From Xenorhabdus griffiniae (GTDB lineage Bacteria > Pseudomonadota > Gammaproteobacteria > Enterobacterales > Enterobacteriaceae): a stretch of DNA of 64,000 nt. A program made the translations under genes and the position numbers. The stretch is from contig NZ_LDNM01000016.1 in the NCBI RefSeq assembly GCF_001028135.1, positions 88,971-152,970 on the forward strand, given 5' to 3'. The notes beneath the pieces were generated by a model, which saw nothing but the letters and a program-made list of their open reading frames with translations, was not told the origin of the DNA and did no database searches. Below, in pieces: positions 1 to 9,782 of the stretch (within the stretch, counting starts at the first letter, position 1; every line of letters begins with the position of its first letter).

Positions 1-2
1 CG

Positions 3-416
3 AATGATGGACTGGCATTTTCTCAGGTTTTGGCTCTGCCGCTGAAGGAATTGTACGAAACGACGTTTGAATTGCTGGATGACAGTAGTTTCTCGTTCCA
101 TCTGTTGCTTCCTGATGAAGAGGCGGGAGTTTTTGAATGCGCAGAAGCGTTGTCGGGATGGGTCAACCACTTTCTGCTCGGATTGGGCGTAGCCAATCCT
201 AAATTGACAGAAAATCCAGAAATTCAGGAGATTATCACCGATTTACGTAACATCGGCATGTTGGGCTATGACGAAAACGAAGATCAGGAAGAGCTATCTC
301 AAGCCCTTGAAGAAGTACTGGAATATGTCCGTGTTGCGGTTCAACTCTGTTATATCGCGTTTGCGACACCTAAAACCGTAGGCAGTGCAAAAAATGAAAA
401 ACCAACATTGCACTGA
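3..416 (+). CDS. ygfB: YgfB family protein (UPF0149), 5' end outside the window
   Basis: The reading frame is open from the first bases of the window, so the N-terminal third is missing. The visible 137 residues match the C-terminal part of enterobacterial YgfB: the core motif GWVNHFLLGLG, then DLRNI, LGYDE and EDQEELSQALEE, ending in KPTLH as in E. coli (192 aa). YgfB is a small helical cytoplasmic protein encoded directly before pepP in enterobacteria; it has been linked to AmpC regulation in Pseudomonas, but its role here is unknown. The gap to pepP is 82 nt. An internal TTG at position 30 is not a credible start because homology continues upstream of it. Confidence 0.93.
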   Translation, partial: NDGLAFSQVLALPLKELYETTFELLDDSSFSFHLLLPDEEAGVFECAEALSGWVNHFLLGLGVANPKLTENPEIQEIITDLRNIGMLGYDENEDQEELSQALEEVLEYVRVAVQLCYIAFATPKTVGSAKNEKPTLH

Positions 417-498
417 TTGGCGGTATTCACCCTATAAATTTCAAGCCTTGGAAGATAAGGGGTATACCAACTAATAATATGGAATTGCAGGAGAGGGT

Positions 499-1815
499 AT
501 GACTAAACAAGAATATTTATCCCGTCGTCAGGCATTATTGTCAAAAATGGCCCCGGCCAGTGCGGCTATCATTTTTTCGGCCCCGCTTGCGACACGTAAT
601 TCAGATAGTGAATATCCCTACCGTCAGAACAGTGATTTTCTGTATCTGACCGGTTTCAGTGAACCGGAAGCGGTTCTGATACTGATCAAAAGCGATGAGA
701 CCCACAATCACAGTGTGTTATTTAATCGTGTTCGCGATTTGACGGCGGAAATTTGGTTTGGTCGTCGTCTTGGACAAGGCGCTGCACTGGAAAAATTGGG
801 GGTGGATCGTGCCTTGCCATTTGGCGATCTCGATGAACAACTCTATTTATTGTTGAATGGCTTGGAAGTGGTTTATCACGCTCAGGGCGAATTTGAATAC
901 GCGGATAACCTCTTTTTTAGTGCTTTAGATAAATTGCGCAAAAACAGCCGCCGTAACTTCAAAGCGCCAACGGTCATCGCAGACTGGCGCCCGTGGCTGC
1001 ACGAAATGCGTCTGTTTAAATCAGACGCTGAATTAGAAACCCTGCGCAAAGCCGGGGAAATCAGCGCACAGGCGCATATCAGGGCGATGCAGGCTTGCCG
1101 CCCTGGTATGTTTGAATATCAGCTTGAAGCTGAAATCCACTATGAATTTACCCGTCAAGGCGCACGTTACCCTGCTTATAACACCATTGTTGGCGCGGGA
1201 GATAATGCCTGTATCCTGCATTACACTGAAAATGAACGCCGTATGAAAGCGGGTGATTTGGTGTTGATCGATGCGGGATGTGAATATCAGGGATATGCAG
1301 GTGACATTACGCGGACATTTCCGGTAAATGGCCAGTTTACGCGCCCTCAACGTGAAATCTACGATATTGTGCTGGAAGCTATTAATTTTTCCCTTGAGCT
1401 ATATAAGCCGGGGACCAGCATAAGCGAAGTTACCGGACAAGTCGTACGCATCATGGTGAAAGGGTTGGTAAAATTGGGAATTATGCATGGTGAAGTCGAA
1501 CAATTGATCGAAACCAATGCTTACCGTCAATTTTTCATGCATGGTTTAAGTCACTGGTTGGGGCTGGATGTACATGATGTCGGCGATTACGGTGTTGACC
1601 GCGATCGTATTCTGGAACCTGGCATGGTGCTGACTGTAGAACCTGGACTTTACATTGCACCCGATGCGGATGTCCCGCCGGAATACCGGGGTATCGGTAT
1701 TCGTATTGAAGATGACATTGTGATAACAGAAACAGGAAATGAAAACCTGACTGAGTCTGTCGTGAAAGATCCCGATGAGATAGAAGCTCTGATGGTACAG
1801 GCAAAGCACAGTTAA
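499..1815 (+). CDS. pepP: Xaa-Pro aminopeptidase P
   Basis: Cytoplasmic dimetal (Mn) aminopeptidase that removes an N-terminal residue preceding proline. It has 438 residues, against 441 in E. coli. The N-terminal creatinase-like domain is followed by a pita-bread catalytic domain. Metal ligands are visible as D258 (IDAG), D269 (GDITR), the histidine in HGLSHWLG, and the glutamates in VEPGLY and RIEDD. A Shine-Dalgarno (aggaga) lies just before the ATG. Order ygfB-pepP-ubiH-ubiI is the standard enterobacterial one and suggests co-transcription. Confidence 0.97.
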   Translation: MTKQEYLSRRQALLSKMAPASAAIIFSAPLATRNSDSEYPYRQNSDFLYLTGFSEPEAVLILIKSDETHNHSVLFNRVRDLTAEIWFGRRLGQGAALEKLGVDRALPFGDLDEQLYLLLNGLEVVYHAQGEFEYADNLFFSALDKLRKNSRRNFKAPTVIADWRPWLHEMRLFKSDAELETLRKAGEISAQAHIRAMQACRPGMFEYQLEAEIHYEFTRQGARYPAYNTIVGAGDNACILHYTENERRMKAGDLVLIDAGCEYQGYAGDITRTFPVNGQFTRPQREIYDIVLEAINFSLELYKPGTSISEVTGQVVRIMVKGLVKLGIMHGEVEQLIETNAYRQFFMHGLSHWLGLDVHDVGDYGVDRDRILEPGMVLTVEPGLYIAPDADVPPEYRGIGIRIEDDIVITETGNENLTESVVKDPDEIEALMVQAKHS

Positions 1816-1839
1816 GGTTAACGTGATCAGGAAGTGATA

Positions 1840-3030
1840 ATGAACGTGATTATTGTGGGCGGAGGAATGACAGGAGCGACATTGGCTCTGGCTATTGCTT
1901 CGTTGAGTCGGGGGCAATTGCAAGTCTCCTTGATTGAAGCAGCAGAACCTGCCAGAAAACATCCGGGTTTTGATGCAAGATCCATTGCTTTGGCTTATGG
2001 TACATGCCAGCGCTTGCATCAGGTCGGTATTTGGCCTGCATTACAACATTGTGTTACCCCAATCACTCACGTTCATGTCAGCGACCGCGGCAATAGTGGT
2101 TTCGTCAATATTTGCGCCAGTGACTATGACATTCCGGCATTAGGCAATGTGATTGAATTGCATGATGCCGGAATTCATCTTTTTGAGTTATTAAAACAAT
2201 CTTCAAATATTAAACTTTACTGTCCGGCTAAAGTGAGTTCCGTAGAACGTTTAGACAGTTCTGTCGTGGTTTCGCTGAATAATGGTGAAAAACTGACAGG
2301 AGAACTGCTGGTCGCTGCGGATGGTAGCCATTCTGCGATAGCCCAGGCGTGTAATATACCCTTTCAACGGCGATCTTATGAGCAGACTGCCATTATTGCC
2401 AATGTTTTGACTTCCGAACATCCTCAAGGAAGGGCATTCGAGCGTTTTACCAAACATGGGCCATTGGCGTTGTTACCGATGTCGGAAGGGCGTAGTTCAC
2501 TGGTATGGTGCCACCCACTGGAACAACAATCAGAAGTCAATAACTGGAACCAGCATGAATTCTGCCAACAGCTGCAAAAAGCATTTGGCTGGCGTTTGGG
2601 GAAAATGCGGGAAACCGGTCAACGGCATAGTTATCCATTGGCTTTATCGACCGCCAGCCGGCAAATTAGCCATCGTCTGGCGTTGGTCGGTAATGCTTCC
2701 CAAACCTTGCATCCGATCGCTGGGCAGGGTTTTAACTTGGGAATGCGTGATGTGATGGCTTTGGCACAAGTCATTTCAGTAGCGGCCACTGCTGGACAGG
2801 ATATCGGCTCCTATAAAGTACTGGCACAGTATCAGCAACAGCGTCAGGCCGATCGTGACACCACGATTGGACTTACGGATGGGTTGGTCAGATTATTCGC
2901 CAATGACTATTTACCGTTAAAAATGGGACGTAATCTTGGCTTGATGACAATGGAAAGATTATCCCCGATGCAGGATCTATTTGCCCGTCAGACATTAGGT
3001 TGGGTTGCACAGTCACCATTGGCAGATTAA
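1840..3030 (+). CDS. ubiH: 2-octaprenyl-6-methoxyphenol hydroxylase (ubiquinone synthesis)
   Basis: FAD-dependent monooxygenase of the UbiH/UbiF/VisC family that hydroxylates the ring at C1 in aerobic ubiquinone synthesis, in the membrane-associated Ubi complex. The protein starts MNVIIVGGGMTGATLA (dinucleotide-binding GxGxxG) and carries the family FAD motif GNASQTLHPIAGQGFNLG near residue 285. A GTG at 1834 is in frame, but the ATG at 1840 is chosen because a Shine-Dalgarno (aggaag) sits 5 nt before it and E. coli UbiH starts at the same place. It is 18 nt downstream of pepP, so probably in the same operon. Confidence 0.95.
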   Translation: MNVIIVGGGMTGATLALAIASLSRGQLQVSLIEAAEPARKHPGFDARSIALAYGTCQRLHQVGIWPALQHCVTPITHVHVSDRGNSGFVNICASDYDIPALGNVIELHDAGIHLFELLKQSSNIKLYCPAKVSSVERLDSSVVVSLNNGEKLTGELLVAADGSHSAIAQACNIPFQRRSYEQTAIIANVLTSEHPQGRAFERFTKHGPLALLPMSEGRSSLVWCHPLEQQSEVNNWNQHEFCQQLQKAFGWRLGKMRETGQRHSYPLALSTASRQISHRLALVGNASQTLHPIAGQGFNLGMRDVMALAQVISVAATAGQDIGSYKVLAQYQQQRQADRDTTIGLTDGLVRLFANDYLPLKMGRNLGLMTMERLSPMQDLFARQTLGWVAQSPLAD

Positions 3031-3043
3031 GAGGAAAGAAAAA

Positions 3044-4276
3044 ATGCAATCATTTGATGTGGTGATCGCAGGGGGTGGAATGGTTGGCCTTGCGCTGGCT
3101 TGTGGTTTGCAAGATAGTGGTTTGCGTATTGCGATTGTAGAAGAGCACCCACCGACAACGCCATTTAGTGTCAATGATGAATATGCGTTACGTGTTTCGG
3201 CCATCAATGCAGCCAGTGAACGATTACTCACTCACCTTGGTGTCTGGCAAGATATTGTTGCAATGCGGGCCAGCCCTTATCAGGGAATGGCAGTTTGGGA
3301 GCGGGATAGCTTCGGGCGTATTCAATTTAATGCGGCGGAAAATGGCCTGACCCATCTGGGCCATATCGTCGAAAACTGTGTGATCCGGCAAGCACTCTGG
3401 CAACGTGCGGAAAATCTGCCCGATGTGATGATTTTCACCCCATCCTCTCTTAAGCATGTTGCCCGGGGAGAAAACGAAGCTTTCATCACGTTATCTGATG
3501 GAAGCATGCTGACTTCACGGTTGGTCGTTGGTGCAGACGGTGCCCATTCCTGGTTGCGTCAACATGCCGATATTCCACTGACTTTCTGGGATTATGAACA
3601 CCATGCATTGGTCGCGACAATTCGGACTGAGGAGCCTCATGAAGGTGTTGCACGTCAGGTTTTCCACGGTGATGGAATATTGGCTTTCCTGCCACTGCCC
3701 GATCCTGACTTATGTTCGATTGTATGGTCACTACCGGCTGAATCTGCACAACAGCGCAAAACTATGGAATCGGCGCTGTTTAATCGGCAATTAAGCGCGA
3801 CATTTGATATGCGTCTTGGTCAATGCAGACTGATCAGTGATCGACAAACTATCCCATTGACGGGGCGTTATGCCCGCAATTTTGCCGCTCATCGGTTGGC
3901 GCTCTTGGGCGATGCGGCACACACTATCCATCCACTGGCTGGTCAGGGCGTTAATCTTGGATTGATGGATGTGGCAGAACTGACAGGTGAATTGAGCCGC
4001 TTAAACCAGCAAGGCAAAGACATCGGTCAGTATCTCTATTTGGGACGTTATGAACGTCGCCGTAAACACAGTGCTGCGGTCATGCTTGCAGGTATGCAGG
4101 GTTTTCGTCAGCTATTTGATGGCAATAACCCGGCTAAAAAATTATTGCGTGGAATGGGATTAACACTGGCTGATCACTTACCGGGAATGAAGCCGCAATG
4201 GCTTCGTCATGCAATGGGACTCAATGACCTGCCTGATTGGTTGATCGCTCAAACCGCTTCGGTTGAAAAAATCTAA
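3044..4276 (+). CDS. ubiI: 2-octaprenylphenol hydroxylase (FAD-dependent, VisC family)
   Basis: Second flavin monooxygenase of the ubiquinone pathway (C5 hydroxylation). It has the N-terminal motif VVIAGGGMVGLALA, the conserved central VVGADGAHSWLR, and the C-terminal GDAAHTIHPLAGQGVNLG. An upstream in-frame ATG overlaps the end of ubiH, but the ATG at 3044 has the ribosome site (gagga) 8 nt before it and gives the family's usual start (MQSFDVVIAGGG) and length of 410 residues. A terminator follows, closing the pepP-ubiH-ubiI group. Confidence 0.94.
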   Translation: MQSFDVVIAGGGMVGLALACGLQDSGLRIAIVEEHPPTTPFSVNDEYALRVSAINAASERLLTHLGVWQDIVAMRASPYQGMAVWERDSFGRIQFNAAENGLTHLGHIVENCVIRQALWQRAENLPDVMIFTPSSLKHVARGENEAFITLSDGSMLTSRLVVGADGAHSWLRQHADIPLTFWDYEHHALVATIRTEEPHEGVARQVFHGDGILAFLPLPDPDLCSIVWSLPAESAQQRKTMESALFNRQLSATFDMRLGQCRLISDRQTIPLTGRYARNFAAHRLALLGDAAHTIHPLAGQGVNLGLMDVAELTGELSRLNQQGKDIGQYLYLGRYERRRKHSAAVMLAGMQGFRQLFDGNNPAKKLLRGMGLTLADHLPGMKPQWLRHAMGLNDLPDWLIAQTASVEKI

Positions 4277-4313
4277 TTCAGCCCATGAATTAGAATTAGT
4301 TTTTCTCATATCA

Positions 4314-4359
4314 GGCTAAGGTGTGTTGAGTCGATTTACTTCGCACTTTAGCCTTTTTT
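4314..4359 (+). terminator. Rho-independent terminator after ubiI
   Basis: A 12-bp stem (ggctaaggtgtg pairing with cgcactttagcc, two G-U pairs) with a 16-nt loop is followed directly by six T. It separates the ubi group from the gcv operon. Confidence 0.85.
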
Positions 4360-4649
4360 CAATCTAAAAAGATTGTTTTTTTGCCATTTGTTAAAAATTT
4401 TGAGTATTTTTGTGCAGTAAATCAGACAAAAATTCTGTATGGCAATACGTGCCTTTTCAGATGGCTACAGCAATGCAGCTAATTTATTTTATGGTTCATT
4501 TCCTGTTTCAGTGATAACTTCTGATCCCAAGGTATCGTTTGCGTGATTAACCGCTTCTTTGCTTCATGATCCAACACCTGCCGGTTAATGCGCCGTATGT
4601 TTTTTCAGGTCACGAATGTTTTCATGTCAAGAACGTAAAGAGGGAAATA
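4360..4649 (+). promoter_or_regulatory. gcvTHP upstream region, no riboswitch recognised
   Basis: AT-rich leader of about 290 nt before gcvT. In enterobacteria this region carries the gcv promoter and GcvA/Lrp binding sites, but no individual site can be assigned here by eye. No tandem glycine-riboswitch aptamer was recognised, which agrees with enterobacterial gcv control. A GcvB sRNA gene was not seen. Confidence 0.45.
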
Positions 4650-5747
4650 ATGTCAAAACACACCCCACTATATGATCAACATCTGGCATGCGGAGCACGC
4701 ATGGTAGATTTTCATGGCTGGATGATGCCCCTGCACTATGGTTCACAAATTGACGAACATCATACAGTGCGTGCTGATGCTGGTATGTTCGACGTTTCCC
4801 ATATGACCATTGTGGATCTACACGGTCCAGATTGCCGTGATTTTCTCCGTTATCTTCTGGCCAATGACATTGCCAAACTCACCGAACAGGGCAAAGCGCT
4901 ATATACCGCAATGCTAAATGCATCTGGCGGCGTCATTGATGATCTGATTGTCTATTTTTTCACTGATAATGCTTATCGTATGGTTGTGAATTCGGCGACC
5001 CGCGAGAAAGATTTGGCCTGGATTTATCAACATGCTGAGAAATATGACGTTGAAATTACCGTGCGTGATGATTTGGCCTTGATTGCAGTCCAGGGACCAA
5101 ACGCGCAAGCCAAAGTGCAATCCTTGCTAAGTGATGCGCAAAAACAAGCGGTAACGGGTATGAAACCTTTCTTTGGCGTCCAGTCGGGAAATCTGTTTAT
5201 TGCAACGACGGGTTATACCGGCGAAGCAGGTTATGAAATTGCACTGCCCAAAGAACAAGCGGCAGACTTTTGGCAACAGTTATTGGCAGTAGGGGTAAAT
5301 CCCACTGGATTAGGGGCGCGTGACACATTGCGTCTTGAAGCGGGCATGAACCTCTATGGTCAAGAAATGGATGAAACTGTTTCACCTCTGGCCGCCAACA
5401 TGGGATGGACAATTGCCTGGAAACCGGAAGACCGTCACTTCATAGGTCGTGAAGCATTGGAAAGACAACGCGAAACCGTTACTGATCAGTTGGTTGGACT
5501 GGTCATGCGTGAAAAGGGAGTATTGCGTGGTGGCTTAACTGTCAACTTCACGGGTGATTCCGGTGAAATGCGTTCTGGCGTGATTACCAGTGGAACATTC
5601 TCCCCAACCTTAGGATTTAGTATAGCCCTTGCACGTGTACCGCAAGGTATTGGTGAACAGGCGGTTGTCCAGATCCGTAATCGTGAAATGCCCGTACAGG
5701 TTGTTAAACCGGGCTTTGTGCGGATGGGAAAACCACTTGTAGAGTGA
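4650..5747 (+). CDS. gcvT: Aminomethyltransferase, glycine cleavage T-protein
   Basis: T-protein takes the aminomethyl group from lipoylated GcvH and transfers the one-carbon unit to tetrahydrofolate, releasing ammonia. With start [11 protein letters not shown] it is 365 residues (E. coli 364). Conserved blocks are [17 protein letters not shown] near the N-terminus and [18 protein letters not shown] in the middle. The frame is open upstream to 4566, but the ATG at 4650 has a good ribosome site (agaggg) and matches homologues. It is first of gcvT-gcvH-gcvP. Confidence 0.97.
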   Translation: MSKHTPLYDQHLACGARMVDFHGWMMPLHYGSQIDEHHTVRADAGMFDVSHMTIVDLHGPDCRDFLRYLLANDIAKLTEQGKALYTAMLNASGGVIDDLIVYFFTDNAYRMVVNSATREKDLAWIYQHAEKYDVEITVRDDLALIAVQGPNAQAKVQSLLSDAQKQAVTGMKPFFGVQSGNLFIATTGYTGEAGYEIALPKEQAADFWQQLLAVGVNPTGLGARDTLRLEAGMNLYGQEMDETVSPLAANMGWTIAWKPEDRHFIGREALERQRETVTDQLVGLVMREKGVLRGGLTVNFTGDSGEMRSGVITSGTFSPTLGFSIALARVPQGIGEQAVVQIRNREMPVQVVKPGFVRMGKPLVE

Positions 5748-5769
5748 TAAAAACAAGGAGAAGGCAACG

Positions 5770-6162
5770 ATGAGTCATGTACCAGCAGAATTGAAATATA
5801 CCGAATCACATGAATGGGTTCGCTCGGAAGGCAATGGTGAATATACCGTAGGTATTACCGAACATGCCCAGAAGTTATTGGGAGATATGGTATTTGTTGA
5901 TTTGCCTGAAATAGGCACAGAGGTAAATAGTGGTGATGATTGTGCTGTTGTAGAGTCAGTCAAAGCGGCCTCTGATATTTACGCACCAGTCAGCGGTAAG
6001 ATTATCGCGGTTAACCCTGACCTGGAAAGTTCTCCCGAATTGGTGAACAGTGAACCCTATAACGAAGGTTGGCTGTTCCGCGTTAAAATAGCTGATGAGA
6101 GTGAACTCGCTAATTTGCTTGATGCCGAAAGTTATCGGTCACTCTTGGAAGAAGACGAGTAA
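5770..6162 (+). CDS. gcvH: Glycine cleavage H-protein (lipoyl carrier)
   Basis: Shuttle protein of the glycine cleavage system, 130 residues. The lipoylation site is K65 in ESVKAASD, at the same number as E. coli. It carries the aminomethyl intermediate from P- to T-protein and is itself lipoylated by LplA or the LipB/LipA route. A strong ribosome site (aaggaga) lies 22 nt after gcvT. A terminator-like hairpin follows before gcvP. Confidence 0.98.
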   Translation: MSHVPAELKYTESHEWVRSEGNGEYTVGITEHAQKLLGDMVFVDLPEIGTEVNSGDDCAVVESVKAASDIYAPVSGKIIAVNPDLESSPELVNSEPYNEGWLFRVKIADESELANLLDAESYRSLLEEDE

Positions 6163-6174
6163 TTATTTTGAATC

Positions 6175-6207
6175 GCCCCATATCACATTGTGAATGGGGC
6201 TTTTTTT
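6175..6207 (+). terminator. Hairpin with T-run between gcvH and gcvP
   Basis: A perfect 7-bp stem (gccccat/atggggc) with a 12-nt loop is followed by seven T. Because gcvP lies downstream on the same strand without an obvious strong promoter, this may act as a partial terminator that lowers gcvP relative to gcvT and gcvH. Confidence 0.75.
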
Positions 6208-6302
6208 GGTCGTTTTTTATAGCCAATCGACTTCACGTGATAGACAACAAAACTGTCACTTGAAAGATAAAAGGCATAGCGAGTTTCAGGAAATTATCAT
6301 CA

Positions 6303-9179
6303 ATGACTCAGACATTAATCCAACTTGAATATCAAGGTGAATTCATTCGTCGCCACATTGGTTCTTCTGCTGAACAGCAAACAGAGATGCTGGCGATAGT
6401 AGGTGCAAATTCTCTAGAGGATCTGACCAATAAAATCGTTCCCCGTGATATCGCATTATCAGCGGTTCCTGCGGTTGGTGAAGGCGTGACTGAACAACAG
6501 GCTTTGGCTGAATTGAAAGCGATAGCGAGCCAGAACCAGCGTTATCAATCGTATATTGGTATGGGTTACTCACCCGCCATTCTTCCCCCCGTTATTTTGC
6601 GTAATTTGCTGGAAAATCCGGGCTGGTATACTGCATATACCCCTTATCAACCAGAAGTTTCTCAAGGCCGATTAGAAGCCTTGCTGAACTTTCAGCAAGT
6701 CACCATTGATCTGACAGGTTTAGATCTGGCCTCTGCTTCACTACTGGATGAAGCCACAGCAGCCGCAGAAGCGATGGCAATGGCAAAACGGATCAGCAAG
6801 CTGAAAAAGGCTGAACGTTTCTTTGTGGCCGATGATATTCATCCACAAACGTTGGATGTCGTACTTACCCGTGCCGAAACATTTGGATTTGAAGTCATTG
6901 TTGATAAAGCAGAAAAAGTACTGGAACTGGAAGGGATCTTTGGTGTTTTGCTGCAACAAACAGGCACGACGGGTGAAATCCATGATCACAGTGACCTGAT
7001 TGCAACACTGAAAGAGCGTAAAATCATTGTCAGCGTTGCCGCAGATTTCATGGCATTGGTCATATTGGCCGCCCCGGGTAAACAAGGTGCTGATATTGTC
7101 TTTGGTTCTGCCCAGCGTTTTGGTGTACCGATGGGATATGGCGGCCCTCATGCCGCCTTCTTTGCCTGCAGAGATGAATTCAAACGCTCCATGCCGGGCC
7201 GTATTATCGGTGTTTCCCGTGATGCTGCGGGTAACCGGGCATTGCGCATGGCGATGCAAACCCGTGAACAGCATATTCGCCGTGAAAAAGCGAATTCCAA
7301 TATTTGTACTTCGCAAGTTTTACTGGCCAATATTGCGGGCATGTACGCAGTTTATCACGGTCATGAAGGTTTGAAGCGCATTGCTAATCGTATTCACCGA
7401 CTGACAGATATTCTGGCTGCGGGTTTGCAAAAGGCGGGTATCACACTACGTCATAAGACATGGTTTGATACATTAGCGATTGAAGTGTCAGATAAGGCTC
7501 AGGTACTGGCAAGAGCGGCTAAAGCACAGATTAACTTACGTACTGATATTCTTGGTGCTGTTGGTGTATCGTTGAGTGAAAAAACCCGCCGTGATGATTT
7601 GTTAACCTTGTATCAAGTGATAACAGGTTCTGATTCAGTCCTGGATATTGATGCTCTTGATCGTGAAGTTGCGACAGGCAGCCAATCTATCCCAGCCTCC
7701 ATGTTGCGTAATGACGACATTTTAACCCATGATAATTTCCGTCGTTACCACAGTGAAACCGACATGATGCGTTATATGCACAGTCTGGAGCGTAAAGATC
7801 TGGCGCTGAATCAAGCCATGATCCCGCTGGGTTCATGTACCATGAAGCTGAATGCAGCCGCGGAGATCATGCCGATTACCTGGCCTGAATTTACCGATAT
7901 GCATCCTTTCTGCCCACCAGAACAAGCGCAGGGTTATCACCAGATTATCAGCCAGCTTTCCCATTGGCTGGTATTGCTGACCGGATATGACGCATTCTGT
8001 ATGCAGCCTAATTCGGGCGCACAAGGAGAATATGCTGGCTTGCTGGCAATTCGCCGCTATTACGCCAGCCGTGGAGAACAACATCGCCATATTTGCCTAA
8101 TCCCAAGCTCTGCGCATGGCACAAACCCGGCTTCTGCTCATATGGCGGGTATGACGGTTATTGTTGTGAACTGTGATAAAGAAGGCAACATCGACCTGGC
8201 TGATTTGCGTGAAAAAGCAGCAAAACACAGTGACAATCTTGCTTGTATCATGGTGACTTACCCATCAACTCACGGTGTTTACGAAGAAACCATCCGTGAG
8301 ATTTGTGACATTATTCACCAAAACGGGGGTCAGGTTTACCTTGATGGCGCCAACATGAACGCCCAAGTGGGGATTACGACACCTGGCTTTATTGGTGCCG
8401 ATGTTTCGCACCTGAACCTGCATAAAACCTTCTGTATCCCACACGGCGGTGGTGGTCCAGGTATGGGACCGATTGGCGTGAAAAAACACCTTGCCCCATT
8501 TGTGCCGGGTCATTCTGTAGTGGAAATGGATGAAGTGACGACATTAGGTGCAGTATCCGCAGCGCCATTCGGCAGTGCCTCTATCCTGCCGATTAGTTGG
8601 ATGTATATTCGCATGATGGGGGCACAAGGGCTGAAACAAGCCAGCCAGGTTGCGATCCTGAATGCCAACTACATTGCAAGCCGCCTGAAAGGTGCTTATG
8701 AGATCCTCTATACCGGACGTAATGGCTATGTTGCTCACGAATGTATTCTGGACATTCGCCCACTGAAAGAAGAATTCGGCATCAATGAGATGGATATCGC
8801 CAAGCGTCTGATTGACTATGGTTTCCATGCACCAACCATGTCATTCCCGGTTGCGGGAACCTTGATGGTTGAACCAACGGAATCAGAGAGCAAAGTTGAA
8901 ATTGATCGGTTTATTGACGCAATGCTGGCAATTCGGCAGGAAATCAGCAAAGTGGCAAGCGGAGAATGGCCTTTGGGAGACAACCCATTGGTTAATGCGC
9001 CACACGTTCAGGCTGAACTGGTTTCTGATTGGGATCATGCATATAGCTGTGAAATTGCCGTTTTCCCAACAGCGGAAACAAAAGCCAATAAATACTGGCC
9101 GACGGTTAAACGCCTTGATGATGTTTACGGTGATCGCAATTTACATTGCTCTTGTGCACCGATTGAAGATTATCGTTAA
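6303..9179 (+). CDS. gcvP: Glycine dehydrogenase (decarboxylating), P-protein
   Basis: PLP enzyme that decarboxylates glycine and loads the aminomethyl group onto lipoyl-GcvH. Single-chain type, 958 residues (E. coli 957). The PLP lysine is K708 in NLHKTF, followed by the glycine-rich [11 protein letters not shown] loop. N- and C-terminal halves are the two ancient P-protein repeats. It is the last gene of gcvTHP and is followed by its own terminator. Confidence 0.98.
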   Translation: MTQTLIQLEYQGEFIRRHIGSSAEQQTEMLAIVGANSLEDLTNKIVPRDIALSAVPAVGEGVTEQQALAELKAIASQNQRYQSYIGMGYSPAILPPVILRNLLENPGWYTAYTPYQPEVSQGRLEALLNFQQVTIDLTGLDLASASLLDEATAAAEAMAMAKRISKLKKAERFFVADDIHPQTLDVVLTRAETFGFEVIVDKAEKVLELEGIFGVLLQQTGTTGEIHDHSDLIATLKERKIIVSVAADFMALVILAAPGKQGADIVFGSAQRFGVPMGYGGPHAAFFACRDEFKRSMPGRIIGVSRDAAGNRALRMAMQTREQHIRREKANSNICTSQVLLANIAGMYAVYHGHEGLKRIANRIHRLTDILAAGLQKAGITLRHKTWFDTLAIEVSDKAQVLARAAKAQINLRTDILGAVGVSLSEKTRRDDLLTLYQVITGSDSVLDIDALDREVATGSQSIPASMLRNDDILTHDNFRRYHSETDMMRYMHSLERKDLALNQAMIPLGSCTMKLNAAAEIMPITWPEFTDMHPFCPPEQAQGYHQIISQLSHWLVLLTGYDAFCMQPNSGAQGEYAGLLAIRRYYASRGEQHRHICLIPSSAHGTNPASAHMAGMTVIVVNCDKEGNIDLADLREKAAKHSDNLACIMVTYPSTHGVYEETIREICDIIHQNGGQVYLDGANMNAQVGITTPGFIGADVSHLNLHKTFCIPHGGGGPGMGPIGVKKHLAPFVPGHSVVEMDEVTTLGAVSAAPFGSASILPISWMYIRMMGAQGLKQASQVAILNANYIASRLKGAYEILYTGRNGYVAHECILDIRPLKEEFGINEMDIAKRLIDYGFHAPTMSFPVAGTLMVEPTESESKVEIDRFIDAMLAIRQEISKVASGEWPLGDNPLVNAPHVQAELVSDWDHAYSCEIAVFPTAETKANKYWPTVKRLDDVYGDRNLHCSCAPIEDYR

Positions 9180-9210
9180 TCATAAATAAATTAACGAGAC
9201 TCAACGAAAG

Positions 9211-9244
9211 CAGTGTCAGGAAATATGTCTGACACTGTTTTTTT
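9211..9244 (+). terminator. Terminator of gcvP
   Basis: A perfect 9-bp stem (cagtgtcag/ctgacactg) is followed by seven T. The IS1 remnant on the other strand ends immediately beyond it. Confidence 0.9.
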
Positions 9245-9245
9245 A

Positions 9246-9345
9246 TTCCCGACAAACGACCCCATTTCGTCCACTTCGCAGATAAGCTGGACTTCGACAT
9301 TATCCAAAGGGAGTGTCGTTACGCATCGCGGTTGGAGTTTTTTAA
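9246..9345 (-). pseudogene. insB: Truncated insB reached through the A6C frameshift site
   Basis: At the end of insA the strand reads TTTTAAAAAAC, the IS1 programmed -1 frameshift signal. The -1 frame then encodes LKKLQPRCVTT followed by VQLICEVDEMGSFVGNK, which aligns with the start of IS1 InsB (...IVCAEMDEQWGYVGAK). The match ends there and the frame runs on into the gcvP terminator hairpin. The catalytic residues are absent. Confidence 0.75.
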
Positions 9346-9594
9346 AACGCGGACAACAGCATTAATACTGATATGTAATGCACGGGCAGTATCACGGATA
9401 CCTGCATTGTTCATAGCAAGATCAACAACGTGTTCTTTTATGCCCGCCTGGCACGCCCGATAGGCGTATTCAAGTTGAAAGGTTCGTTTGCAAGAGAAAC
9501 AGCGATAGCGTTGATGCCCTGCATCGCCTTTACCGTGTTTTTTAACGAATTCAACGTGTTGACAAAATCGACATTTTACCTCAGCCGTTGCCAT
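9319..9594 (-). CDS. insA: IS1 InsA regulatory/DNA-binding protein
   Basis: 91 residues, the exact length of IS1 InsA. It has a zinc-finger-like CxxC...CxxC N-terminus (CRFCQ, then CFSCKRTFQL), the conserved GHQRYRC block, and a C-terminal helix-turn-helix (RDTARALHISINAVVRVLKN). In IS1, InsA represses the promoter and binds the ends; transposase is made by a -1 shift into insB. The shift site is kept, but insB is truncated, so only InsA or a short dead fusion can be made. Confidence 0.88.
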   Translation of the reverse strand: MATAEVKCRFCQHVEFVKKHGKGDAGHQRYRCFSCKRTFQLEYAYRACQAGIKEHVVDLAMNNAGIRDTARALHISINAVVRVLKNSNRDA

Positions 9595-9712
9595 TTAATC
9601 TCTCCGAAAAAATGGTGATTATACACAATCATCAACGGATTGAATACGTGACCTAAAATACCCAACAGGGAAATCTGACTAACGTCAGCTTTGCTTAAGA
9701 AAGGAGAGTAAG

Positions 9713-9747
9713 AAAGAATTTTAAAGCTGCCAGTTGTACCTGACAGC
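9713..9747 (-). terminator. Probable terminator of the HD-domain gene
   Basis: On the minus strand an 8-bp stem with one mismatch (gctgtcag/ctggcagc) is followed by a T-rich tail (tttaaaattctttc). It lies 36 nt beyond the stop of the upstream minus-strand gene. Confidence 0.55.
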
Positions 9748-9782
9748 CTGATTGAGAAGATTAGAGGAGAAAAGGCGGAAAA

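Larger units (their letters stand above)
9246..9653 (-). mobile_element. IS1-family insertion sequence remnant, 3' part deleted
   Basis: On the minus strand it starts near 9653 with a sequence resembling the IS1 left end (GGTCACGTATTCAATCCG), then a leader similar to IS1, intact insA, the A6C slippery site and only the first ~20-35 codons of insB. Similarity stops about where the gcvP terminator begins. The right inverted repeat and the transposase catalytic DDE part are missing, so it cannot move by itself. Confidence 0.8.

Noticed and set aside
1546..2019. Open minus-strand frame of 157 codons over the pepP-ubiH junction
   Set aside because: Antisense to two well-supported genes, no ribosome site and no family resemblance.
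4277..4649. Glycine riboswitch before gcvT
   Set aside because: No paired aptamer motifs seen; enterobacteria normally use GcvA/Lrp.
6741..7316. 191-codon minus-strand frame inside gcvP
   Set aside because: Shadow of gcvP coding sequence with no homology.
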